From Methanobrevibacter sp. (lineage in GTDB: Archaea > Methanobacteriota > Methanobacteria > Methanobacteriales > Methanobacteriaceae), in assembly GCA_009777005.1 (NCBI GenBank), contig WRMT01000148.1, positions 1 through 7,433 on the forward strand: a DNA stretch of 7,433 bases, given 5' to 3'. Shown here in pieces: positions 1 through 5,956 of this stretch (positions are counted from its first letter, which is position 1; each line of letters starts with the position of its first letter). The translations under genes were made by a program, and so were the position numbers. The notes beneath the pieces were generated by a model, which did not search any database, was not told the DNA's origin, and was given only the letters and a program-made list of their open reading frames with translations.

Positions 1-125
1 CTAACCATTACATACTCAACAAATCATTAAAGTAAACTCTATCATTTTAAATTATAACAGAATAAAACCGTTTTTTCAAAGCCAAAAACACAACCTTTTC
101 AAAAATCCCCAGTAGGTTTACATAG

Positions 126-257
126 TCAATTTTTCTTATTTTTCTTATCATGTACAAAAATTTCTGTAACCTCACAGCTTTCATAATAACCAATATTTCC
201 TCTACCAGTTAATACTTCAAAATCGTTATTTACTCTAAAATTATCTTTTTCAATCAT
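126..257 (-). CDS. Possible 43-aa hypothetical protein or remnant
   Basis: This short frame starts MIEKDNFRVNNDFEVLTGRG and ends with a Lys/Asn-rich tail and TGA. I do not recognise it. The amino-acid mix looks more like protein than random AT-rich translation, but there is no good Shine-Dalgarno. Two other frames compete for the same DNA. One is a 23-aa frame at 250-321 (starts MTIDNRRYF, contains CVFC) whose stop overlaps this start; the other is a 45-aa frame at 47-184 (starts MKAVRLQKFL). Three overlapping short frames downstream of the membrane protein gene suggest a gene broken by frameshifts, or chance. The frame is also open upstream of 257, back to a stop near 291, through a hydrophobic stretch that includes GTG codons. 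Nothing else is supported in bases 1-340. Confidence 0.25.
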   Translation of the reverse strand: MIEKDNFRVNNDFEVLTGRGNIGYYESCEVTEIFVHDKKNKKN

Positions 258-340
258 ACAAACCACAAAAAACACAATAATCAGAGAATATTAAGAAATA
301 TCTTCTATTATCTATTGTCATATATTTACTAAAATAAATA

Positions 341-691
341 TTATTTAATAATAGCTATATCTCCTATATTATCAAATTCAACAGGATTTCCATCCTTATC
401 ACTAGTTTCTGTAGTAATAAGAACAACCTCTGATTTACTAAATAAAAAATACAAAAAGTAAGTTATATAAACTCCACAAACAACATAAATCATCCATGAA
501 GTGTAGCTAATCACAAATAAAATAAGTAAAATAAAGATTAAATGCACAAAATAGCTACCAAAATTTCTTTTTTTAGCTATTAAATGAGTTTCATCCTCTG
601 ATATTACTTTAAACCCCTTATCTAAAAAAGGCATAGCTATTTTCTCAATATCTTTAGAATCCTCTGCTTTTAAAATATATGTTTTTGTCAT
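341..691 (-). CDS. Small two-helix membrane protein, unknown function
   Basis: A 116-aa protein with a soluble N-terminal part (residues 1-45), then two hydrophobic segments at about 47-62 and 66-84, then a short soluble tail (85-116) ending DNIGDIAIIK. The layout is a short alpha/beta-looking region, a basic KKR boundary and a membrane hairpin. It resembles small uncharacterised membrane proteins that I recall being common in Methanobacteriales; that comparison is from memory and I cannot name a family. The ATG at 689-691 lies nine bases after the stop of the restriction-modification gene. A weak GTGA (minus strand, 696-699) sits four bases before it, so translation may depend on coupling to the upstream gene. 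Co-transcription with the restriction-modification gene is very likely from the spacing. A role in that system is only a guess. Confidence 0.75.
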   Translation of the reverse strand: MTKTYILKAEDSKDIEKIAMPFLDKGFKVISEDETHLIAKKRNFGSYFVHLIFILLILFVISYTSWMIYVVCGVYITYFLYFLFSKSEVVLITTETSDKDGNPVEFDNIGDIAIIK

Positions 692-700
692 TGTTTCACA

Positions 701-3478
701 TTAATTAGAATTTTCATCAAAGCTATCTTCAACAATAGCTATTTCTTCTTCAGTTAATCCATATAATTCATAAAACATTTTATCTATCTTTTTATCAATA
801 GCTACAATCTGTTTTTCTAATAATTTATTCTCATGAGGAGTTTTAGCATTATCTAAATCATGATATAAAAGAAGGAGTCTATCAACATTTTTAATTAAAG
901 AGGAGTGATTTTTATGAATTTTTGTGAAAAGTGGAATTCTATTAGTCACTGGATTATCGAATTGCATTGTTCTAATAGCTTTAGCAAAAATAAACCTATA
1001 GCAATACCAATTTATCAATTTTGAATTAAACAAAGCCCAAAATATTTTGCAGTTGTATTCTTTTTTGAAAGTTATTTGATTTATAGTATCAACAATTGTA
1101 TAATTCCTGTTTTCAGGATAGCAAGCAATAATTTTTATATGATCTGTTGGTTTAGTAAGGTGTGCAATTATTCTTTGAACTAAAATAGAATTTTCATTAA
1201 TAACTACTTTTTTATCTTTTTTTATTAAGTCCCAGTTAATCTTTCCTTTTATTCCAACAATACCTTTACGTTGAATCTCTGCACCACCAAGAACTAATGT
1301 ATCTCCTTCATCAGAAATATTTTTTTGAAAAATACCTCCTCTAGAATTGTGTGCAATGTCTTTTACAAAAAAGTTGGACTTCCTCATTTTAAGGGCAATA
1401 TCTAATTCACTATTAGAAACATCATTAAGAAACATTTCAAAAATCTCGAAGCTATCTTTTGATATATTTTCTTTGATATGTACTTCTTCCTCCCTTAATA
1501 TTCCAGAAATGTAATGCTCTTTTTTAACATTTTTCTGGAAAAATAACATTATTTGTTCTAATTTAACTTTTTTCCAAACCTTTTTACAATCAATAATTTC
1601 AGAGAGATTATCTAAAACATATTCTCTAATATGTTTATAATTTGATGCAAAAGTAAATGATTTTGGAATTATAAAGCCAAAACTACCTTTATCTTTTAAT
1701 AGTAAATAATGTGCTAACTTAGTAAATGCAATAGCTGTTTCTGAACTCTTAAAATATTTCTTTTTTAAATAATCTTGCTCATTTTTAGATAGTTTGGCAC
1801 CATAAGGAGGATTTCCTATAACTACATCAAACCCTCCATCCTCAAAAATAGCTGGAAATTCTTCTTCCCAGTCAAATGGATTAATAGTAGCTATCTCCTC
1901 TGAACTTAAACTTTCATCATCTAAAACATCAGTAGCTATTAATGAATTTCCACATCTAATATTGTCTCCTAAAAATGGCAGGACTCTTTCTTGGAATAGC
2001 TTTTGTTGTTGTTCTAAGGCGTCTTTGTTTTCATCTTCTAATACCTTTAATAATAAGCTAAGTTTAGTTACTTCTACTGCTTGAGTATCAATATCTACAC
2101 CATAAATATTATTAAGTAGTATTTCTTTTTTCTTTTGGATGGTTAGGTGATATTCATTAGCTTTTCCCTTATAAATTGTGTTTTTTGGTGGCTTGTCTAA
2201 ATTTGAATAATAGTCTCTATGCCAGTTTAGTAGGTATGTGTATGCTCCTAATAAAAATGAACCTGATCCACAAGCTGGATCTACTATTTTTAGCTTAGCT
2301 ACTTTACTTGGAGTCTTACCTTCCAGTAGCTTTCCCACAGTATTTTTTACAATATAATCCACTATATATTGTGGTGTGTAAAAAACTCCTCCTGCTTTTT
2401 TTACTTCTACTTTTTCTTCTACTTTTGCTCTTCCTGCTTTTGTTAATCTAATGACCTTTCCTAGGAATTGTTCGTATACATTTCCTAATATTTCTGGTGA
2501 GAGAACTGAAAATTCATAGGGGCTTTTGGGATAGTAGAGGTTTTTTATAATTGTCTTAAAAACCCCATCATCAATAGCTAAACCTAAAGTTAACTCATCA
2601 GGAGCTAAGCTAATGTTTTTTTCTTCTTTAAAATGAAACAATCCTGCGTTGTATTTATCATCAGACTTTCTACATAGCTTTCCAAAAGACTTATAAATGT
2701 TATCTGTATCTAATAACTTTAGTAGCTGTTCATATGGTTCTATTCCTCTATCTTCTGCCATTCTTAAAAAAATTATTCGATCAATAGTTTGTTGAACACC
2801 ATAGTTTAACTCTTTAACCGTGATTTCAGAATTCCTAATAGCTATATTTTTTGCTAAAATTAATCTCCATTCTTCTATTTCTTTTAAAAATTCACTATCA
2901 ACTTCTGAAGTTCCTTTTTTACCTGTATTTTCCTCTATAAATTTATCAAAGCTACCTGTTAAAACAGCTTCTTTTGAAAAAACATTAGCTATTTCATCCC
3001 ATTTTTCTATGTAATCTTTAAAATTATAAAGAGCTATTCTTCCTGTACTTGCACTTTCTTTTTCTAATGGTCTTGTTTTAGATTCATAGACAGCTAATTC
3101 TTCAAAGTCTGTTAAAATGGATAGTGATAATTTTGCACTCCAAGCATATCTGCGAACCTGGTATGCTGGAGATTTGTCTTCTTTAATGTTTACAGATGGT
3201 TTTTTAGCTTCAAGGAAAAACATTTTTCTTCCAGCTAATGTAAAACAGTAATCAGGAGCTTTAGTTCCTTTACCAACTTTTATTGAATCTTCAAAAATAA
3301 CATCGCGATATTGAGGTGCAGCTCCGACTTTGTTACTGACATCCCATCCTAAGCTTTCAAAAAAAGGATTAATAAATTCTTGTTTAACTTGTTCTTCATT
3401 ATAGCTATTTGATTTATAAGCTTTAATGTTTTTTTCAAATTTAGCTACTAATTCTCTCACAATTTCTGGAGCACTCAT
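701..3478 (-). CDS. Type IIG (Eco57I-like) fused restriction endonuclease-methyltransferase
   Basis: This 925-aa protein cuts DNA and methylates adenine from one chain. The N-terminal nuclease has a PD-(D/E)XK signature, with PDY at 75-77 and EAK at 90-92, preceded by the ESLGWDV segment (41-47) typical of HsdR-N-like domains. A helical connector follows (about 190-360). The N6-adenine (gamma-class) methylase core shows motif X-like GVFYTPQYIVDYIV (364-377), SAM-binding motif I DPACGSGSFLLGAY (400-413), YGVDID (459-464), CGNSLIATD (509-517), catalytic motif IV GNPPYG (555-560) and GSFGFIIPKSF (598-608). Residues about 700-860 should be the TaqI-like target-recognition domain. The C-terminus (885-915) has the ELYGLTEEEIAIVE ending usual in this family. 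The start at 3476-3478 is supported by AGGTG seven bases upstream. All motifs are intact, so the enzyme is probably active; its recognition site cannot be read from sequence. No separate specificity or methylase gene lies beside it, as expected for type IIG. BREX PglX was considered, but the nuclease motif argues against it. Confidence 0.95.
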   Translation of the reverse strand: MSAPEIVRELVAKFEKNIKAYKSNSYNEEQVKQEFINPFFESLGWDVSNKVGAAPQYRDVIFEDSIKVGKGTKAPDYCFTLAGRKMFFLEAKKPSVNIKEDKSPAYQVRRYAWSAKLSLSILTDFEELAVYESKTRPLEKESASTGRIALYNFKDYIEKWDEIANVFSKEAVLTGSFDKFIEENTGKKGTSEVDSEFLKEIEEWRLILAKNIAIRNSEITVKELNYGVQQTIDRIIFLRMAEDRGIEPYEQLLKLLDTDNIYKSFGKLCRKSDDKYNAGLFHFKEEKNISLAPDELTLGLAIDDGVFKTIIKNLYYPKSPYEFSVLSPEILGNVYEQFLGKVIRLTKAGRAKVEEKVEVKKAGGVFYTPQYIVDYIVKNTVGKLLEGKTPSKVAKLKIVDPACGSGSFLLGAYTYLLNWHRDYYSNLDKPPKNTIYKGKANEYHLTIQKKKEILLNNIYGVDIDTQAVEVTKLSLLLKVLEDENKDALEQQQKLFQERVLPFLGDNIRCGNSLIATDVLDDESLSSEEIATINPFDWEEEFPAIFEDGGFDVVIGNPPYGAKLSKNEQDYLKKKYFKSSETAIAFTKLAHYLLLKDKGSFGFIIPKSFTFASNYKHIREYVLDNLSEIIDCKKVWKKVKLEQIMLFFQKNVKKEHYISGILREEEVHIKENISKDSFEIFEMFLNDVSNSELDIALKMRKSNFFVKDIAHNSRGGIFQKNISDEGDTLVLGGAEIQRKGIVGIKGKINWDLIKKDKKVVINENSILVQRIIAHLTKPTDHIKIIACYPENRNYTIVDTINQITFKKEYNCKIFWALFNSKLINWYCYRFIFAKAIRTMQFDNPVTNRIPLFTKIHKNHSSLIKNVDRLLLLYHDLDNAKTPHENKLLEKQIVAIDKKIDKMFYELYGLTEEEIAIVEDSFDENSN

Positions 3479-3482
3479 CTAA

Positions 3483-3532
3483 TAACACCTTTAAAATATT
3501 ATAATAATATCTTTAATAATTAGTATTTATAA
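3483..3532 (-). promoter_or_regulatory. Likely promoter and ribosome binding site of the restriction-modification gene
   Basis: On the minus strand, AGGTG (3486-3490) lies seven bases before the ATG at 3478 and fixes this start. About 35 bases further upstream, TTATAAATA (3524-3532) is a reasonable archaeal TATA box and would give a leader of roughly 25 nucleotides. Such AT-rich DNA offers many TATA-like words, so the box is tentative while the ribosome binding site is firm. Confidence 0.45.
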
Positions 3533-3906
3533 TTTATTAGAATAATAAAATAAATTTAAATAAAATACAAAACTAATAATGAGCATGAAAAAATAATAAA
3601 AAATAATAAAATAAAATAAATAAAATCAAAAAATAGCAACAATACAGTTTACAAAAAATCAACAAAAATAATAAAATAAAATCCAAAAATTACAACAAAA
3701 TTAATAAAAATAATAAAATCTTAAATAACAATAAGATTTAGAGTATTTAAGAATTATAATTCAATCTTTAAACAAGAATCCCATGTAAAATTATTAAAGA
3801 AAAAACTCATGAGTATGTTTAAGAGAATTAGCTAATATACTATAAATTTACTAAATACTATTAACAAAGTCAAGAATCTTAAAATAGCTCTAACTGTTAA
3901 AGTATT
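3533..3906. other. Gene-free A-rich spacer with repeated words
   Basis: No coding frame or RNA gene is visible. The plus strand is very A-rich (about two thirds A in 3601-3660), so transcripts from the regulator gene to the right would run into many U-tracts, which fits archaeal termination. A 19-base word, AAAAATAATAAAATAAAAT, occurs exactly at 3599-3617 and 3664-3682, with its first 14 bases again at 3706-3719. A perfect 10-base palindrome, ACTCATGAGT, lies at 3805-3814. Confidence 0.55.
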
Positions 3907-4284
3907 TTATATGGCTATCTCTATTTTGTCATAATGGAAAAACGGTGTTTTCATATTATTAACATTTCCTTCCTTCAACTCTATGAATTCCCTTTCTTTT
4001 AATTTATTAACATTTCTTGTAACAGTACTAACATCTTTATTTAATAACTTAGCAAGATCACTTATTGATTTTACATTATTATTTTTTATATAATCTATTA
4101 TTTCTAAATCAGAAATTGTGAAGTTTGGTTTTTCATCGTATATTATTTTCGTTTGCTTCATTTCTTCATCTGGGTGGTCTAGGAAGTATTCCCAATCTTC
4201 AAGACCTAGTTGTAATTTCATATCTCCTTTTCCATCTTTAAATATTTGTTTAAGCTTATCGATTGATTCATATTCAGCTTCCAT
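3907..4284 (-). CDS. Winged-helix regulator, HVO_A0114-like, probable antitoxin
   Basis: A 125-aa protein from this ATG. Residues about 58-69, 73-81 (SISDLAKLL) and 84-97 (DVSTVTRNVNKLKE) form a helix-turn-helix, followed by a wing and the ending KTPFFHYDKIEIAI. An ending of lysine, proline and aromatic residues before YD-I-I is typical of HVO_A0114-type DNA-binding proteins, often antitoxins encoded just after a toxin gene; that assignment is from memory of the family. It probably binds its own promoter region. The start is doubtful. The frame is open upstream to a stop at 4366-4368 and encodes a family-like N-terminus (IIIIIKIKLIRVIKGKDLVK), but no ATG, GTG or TTG occurs there. An AGAGG just before the ATT run (4333-4347) could serve an unusual ATT start. 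Otherwise the protein starts at 4284, shortened by about 20 residues and without a clear ribosome binding site. It directly follows the frameshifted gene at 4326-4582. Confidence 0.75.
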   Translation of the reverse strand: MEAEYESIDKLKQIFKDGKGDMKLQLGLEDWEYFLDHPDEEMKQTKIIYDEKPNFTISDLEIIDYIKNNNVKSISDLAKLLNKDVSTVTRNVNKLKEREFIELKEGNVNNMKTPFFHYDKIEIAI

Positions 4285-4325
4285 TTCTTTTACTAAATCT
4301 TTCCCTTTTATAACTCTAATTAATT

Positions 4326-4582
4326 TTATTTTAATAATAATAATAATTCCTCTTTTAATTTTTCTTTATTAATTCCTCTGTTAGTGTCTAAGTGATGTTT
4401 TACGATTAGCCTATAGTTTCTAAATCATTGTATTTTGTTGGTATATGTATTCCATCTAGTTCCATGTGTATGTGTGCAGGTCTATGGTAATTGTCTATTT
4501 TTATTTCATCAGGCATTATGACAATTGCCCATCTTCTTTGCGATTCCTGAATATGAATCGTTTTTCCGTATTTTTCTGCCAT
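4326..4582 (-). pseudogene. Frameshifted ~86-aa gene, toxin position of a toxin-antitoxin-like pair
   Basis: From ATG at 4580-4582 the frame reads 58 residues, beginning MAEKYGKTIHIQ and containing HRPAHIHMELDGIHIP, then hits TAA at 4406-4408. Shifting frame at 4409-4411 restores a natural continuation, LIVKHHLDTNRGINKEKLKE and a leucine run, ending at TAA (4326-4328). A single lost base near 4409-4411 explains this. The broken ORF lies immediately before the winged-helix gene and would overlap that gene's upstream open frame. The PAHIH motif recalls the histidine-rich cores of small toxin-side families such as DUF4160 or TumE-like proteins, but I cannot assign a family. Order (small protein first, regulator second) is the usual toxin-antitoxin layout. 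No convincing Shine-Dalgarno precedes the ATG. A short functional 58-aa product cannot be excluded, nor can a sequencing error. Confidence 0.7.
4333..4347 (-). repeat. (ATT)5 microsatellite at a gene overlap
   Basis: Five ATT codons on the minus strand are read as an isoleucine run in the open frame leading into the winged-helix gene, and as a leucine run (TTA) in the tail of the frameshifted gene. Slippage in multiples of three keeps both frames. The repeat sits where the regulator's start codon would be expected. Confidence 0.7.
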
Positions 4583-4633
4583 AGATATTAGATCTATCTT
4601 TCATAATGTATTTTAGTTTTTTTAAAGATATAC

Positions 4634-4659
4634 AGGTTTTGGTAAAAAAGACAAAACCT
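4634..4659. repeat. 8-bp inverted repeat with A/T-rich loop
   Basis: AGGTTTTG (4634-4641) pairs with CAAAACCT (4652-4659) around a 10-base loop. Read on the minus strand, the loop is U-rich. It lies between the DUF2442-like relic and the frameshifted gene. It could be a weak terminator or leader hairpin, or part of decayed coding DNA. Confidence 0.4.
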
Positions 4660-4665
4660 AATGAC

Positions 4666-4782
4666 TTACTGTTTAAAATTTGTGTATAGATAAGCTATTC
4701 TTATCGCTTTATTTTCAAAAGTTAGTTTTAATTTAGGTGAATCTATACCTACAGAAGGGTAGACCTGACATTGGTGAAAAAT
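4666..4782 (-). pseudogene. Possible relic of a DUF2442-like protein N-terminus
   Basis: An open frame of 38 codons without a start codon, running from a TGA at 4783-4785 to TAA at 4666-4668. Its centre reads VYPSVGIDSPKLKLTFENKA, followed by IRIAYLYTNFKQ. This resembles the opening of DUF2442-type proteins (proline-valine, then tyrosine/lysine-leucine-x-leucine-x-phenylalanine-glutamate-asparagine). The rest of the family is missing or scrambled in the next ~80 bases. DUF2442 genes often sit beside small DUF4160-type genes in toxin-antitoxin-like pairs, which would suit the neighbouring frameshifted gene. The match is from memory and short; chance is possible. Confidence 0.3.
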
Positions 4783-4844
4783 TCAAGAAATAACCTAAAA
4801 ACAAGTATAAAATAGGTCCAGGGGGGAAAAAACTTCAAAATAAT

Positions 4845-4859
4845 AAAAAAAAAAAAAAA
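4845..4859 (-). terminator. T15 terminator tract after the nitroreductase gene
   Basis: Fifteen consecutive A on the plus strand give an uninterrupted U15 in the minus-strand transcript, about 45 bases after the stop at 4903-4905. A T7 run lies slightly nearer the gene (4877-4883). U-tracts without a hairpin are the normal archaeal terminator. Confidence 0.7.
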
Positions 4860-4902
4860 GATAAACTTAAAATTAGAAAAAAATTATAATATGCAACATT
4901 AG

Positions 4903-5409
4903 CTATTTATAAACAACCAATTCATCAATACTCTTTCTGGTGGTATTTCTACCTTCATCATCTGGATAACCCAGTGGAGTAAATAAAACTGGCTCATATT
5001 CCTCATCTAATTCTAAAAATTCAATAGCTGCATATTTTTTAAATGCACCAATATAACATGTTCCAAGCCCTAAATCAGTAGCTGCGAGAATCATATGATC
5101 CATAACAATGGTTGCATCAATATCACTAATATTTTTACCATCCCATGGTCTTGTCCATGCTTTGGAAGGAGCCATAGCTACACATAAAACTATAGGAGCT
5201 TCTATAAACCAGGGTTGAGGATAAATCTTTTTTAGCTCTTCTTTGTGTTTTTTGGTATCAATTACGAAGATTTTAAAACCTTGATAATTTACTCCTGTTG
5301 GAGCTAATCTTCCAGCTTCTAATATTTTATCTAACTTTTCCTTTTCAACTGGTTTGTCTTCATATCCTCTTACACTATATCTACTTTTAATAAGATCAAA
5401 GAATTCCAT
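4903..5409 (-). CDS. Nitroreductase-family FMN flavoprotein
   Basis: A 168-aa member of the nitroreductase family, FMN-dependent NAD(P)H oxidoreductases that act as soluble homodimers. The substrate is unknown. Seen are the N-terminal SRYSVRGY motif (9-16) that contacts FMN phosphate, the APTGVNYQ loop (36-43), a long helix leading to GLGTCYIGAF (114-123), and PLGYPDDEGRNTTRKS (145-160) at the end, the usual phosphate-binding tail. Length fits the shorter members of the family. A longer frame has ATG at 5442, but the start at 5407-5409 is preferred: AGGTGA lies four bases before it and homology to the family begins at MEFFDLIKSRYSVRG. The gene has its own promoter region and T15 terminator, so it is probably a single-gene unit. 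It ends in TAG within a TAGCTA word. In methanogens these proteins are often linked to redox or xenobiotic reduction, but nothing here shows the role. Confidence 0.92.
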   Translation of the reverse strand: MEFFDLIKSRYSVRGYEDKPVEKEKLDKILEAGRLAPTGVNYQGFKIFVIDTKKHKEELKKIYPQPWFIEAPIVLCVAMAPSKAWTRPWDGKNISDIDATIVMDHMILAATDLGLGTCYIGAFKKYAAIEFLELDEEYEPVLFTPLGYPDDEGRNTTRKSIDELVVYK

Positions 5410-5413
5410 TAAA

Positions 5414-5450
5414 TCACCTATAAGAAGAAAAATAAGAAACATAATATAAA
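5414..5450 (-). promoter_or_regulatory. Ribosome binding site and probable TATA box of the nitroreductase gene
   Basis: AGGTGA at 5414-5419 (minus strand) is four bases from the ATG at 5409 and decides the start. TTTATATTAT at 5441-5450 is a plausible TATA box giving a leader of roughly 10-15 nucleotides. If correct, the ATG at 5442 could not be used. Confidence 0.5.
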
Positions 5451-5497
5451 CAAAAAATAATTTTGTAAAAAAAAATGTAAATTATTAAATAAGGTAT

Positions 5498-5598
5498 AAA
5501 AAAAAAAAGTAGTTTTTCAAGAAATAATCCTATTATAATTATTATTTAATTATTATTAATTAGATTATTATTAATTATATTATTATGGATTATTTCTT
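5498..5598 (-). terminator. Long hairpin plus T11 terminator of the basic microprotein gene
   Basis: A perfect 12-base inverted repeat, AAGAAATAATCC at 5519-5530 and its complement at 5587-5598, closes a stem that can be extended by imperfect AT pairing through 5531-5586. In the minus-strand transcript the hairpin is followed about 10 bases later by U11 (A run at 5498-5508). The first arm includes the last lysine codons and TAA stop of the microprotein gene. The layout looks like a bacterial-style intrinsic terminator, though the U-tract alone could suffice in archaea. It separates the microprotein gene from the nitroreductase promoter. Confidence 0.65.
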
Positions 5599-5682
5599 CA
5601 CTGCTCTACCTCTTTTATTTCCTGCTTTTTTATAGTAAGATTTAGGTCTAGTTCTTTTATTAGTTCCTTTTACCTTTGACAT
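5590..5682 (-). CDS. 30-aa highly basic microprotein
   Basis: The frame reads MSKVKGTNKRTRPKSYYKKA then GNKRGRAVKK and TAA. It has 13 Lys or Arg and no Asp or Glu, so it would be strongly positive and probably binds nucleic acid. It has no hydrophobic segment. Translation evidence is excellent: GGAGGTGA (5688-5695), fully complementary to the archaeal 16S 3' end, lies five bases before ATG. A terminator follows directly, so the gene is a stand-alone unit. I do not recognise it. It is not the archaeal L41e sequence I remember. Small basic ribosome-associated proteins or a conserved archaeal RNA-binding peptide are reasonable guesses. It is short enough that automated annotation could miss it. 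Confidence 0.75.
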   Translation of the reverse strand: MSKVKGTNKRTRPKSYYKKAGNKRGRAVKK

Positions 5683-5687
5683 TTAAT

Positions 5688-5695
5688 TCACCTCC
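5688..5695 (-). promoter_or_regulatory. Perfect eight-base Shine-Dalgarno of the microprotein gene
   Basis: GGAGGTGA on the minus strand, preceded by two further G, five bases from the ATG at 5682. It is the strongest ribosome binding site in the window and the main reason to accept this 30-codon gene. Confidence 0.85.
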
Positions 5696-5708
5696 CCAAC
5701 AGCTATTC

Positions 5709-5818
5709 TGTGAAATAATATTAAGATTATCTATCATAATTTCAACACAGTTAATGTTTATCTATTTCACAAATAAAGGTTTCGTATACAAATTCCAATA
5801 TATTCCCAAAATATAAAG
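5709..5818 (-). promoter_or_regulatory. Probable promoter and structured leader of the microprotein gene
   Basis: TGTGAAATA (plus strand, 5709-5717) and TATTTCACA (5763-5771) form a nine-base inverted repeat that would close a 45-base loop in the minus-strand RNA. A TATA-like word lies at 5811-5818, which would place the stem inside a leader of about 100 nucleotides. The downstream arm carries TTCAC, which could alternatively pair with GTGAA of the Shine-Dalgarno. It could instead be a palindromic operator. Between here and 5956 I see only AT-rich spacer. Confidence 0.35.
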
Positions 5819-5956
5819 ATTTCATTAATCATTCAAATTCAATATTAAATTATAAATTATTAATTATAAATAATATTACTTCTTCTACAAATTTAAAAAA
5901 TCCCACTTTAACATCTAGGACTTAAAATAAAACTAAATCCAATAAATTATTAATAG

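Noticed and set aside
2820..3014. Plus-strand open frame of 64 codons
   Set aside because: It lies wholly inside the restriction-modification gene on the other strand, lacks a ribosome binding site, and is a shadow of it.
701..3478. BREX PglX methyltransferase
   Set aside because: The protein carries an N-terminal PD-(D/E)XK nuclease and is shorter than typical PglX, and no other BREX genes are nearby.
4118..4372. Plus-strand open frame of 84 codons with a hydrophobic end
   Set aside because: It is antisense to the winged-helix gene; the isoleucine run is just the ATT microsatellite, and no family is recognisable.
4731..4780. Plus-strand GGTGA words as ribosome binding sites
   Set aside because: No ATG, GTG or TTG with an open frame follows at a suitable distance on the plus strand.
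5410..5442. Longer nitroreductase start giving an 11-residue hydrophobic extension
   Set aside because: The AGGTGA site and the family alignment both point to the ATG at 5409; the upstream ATG overlaps the likely TATA box.
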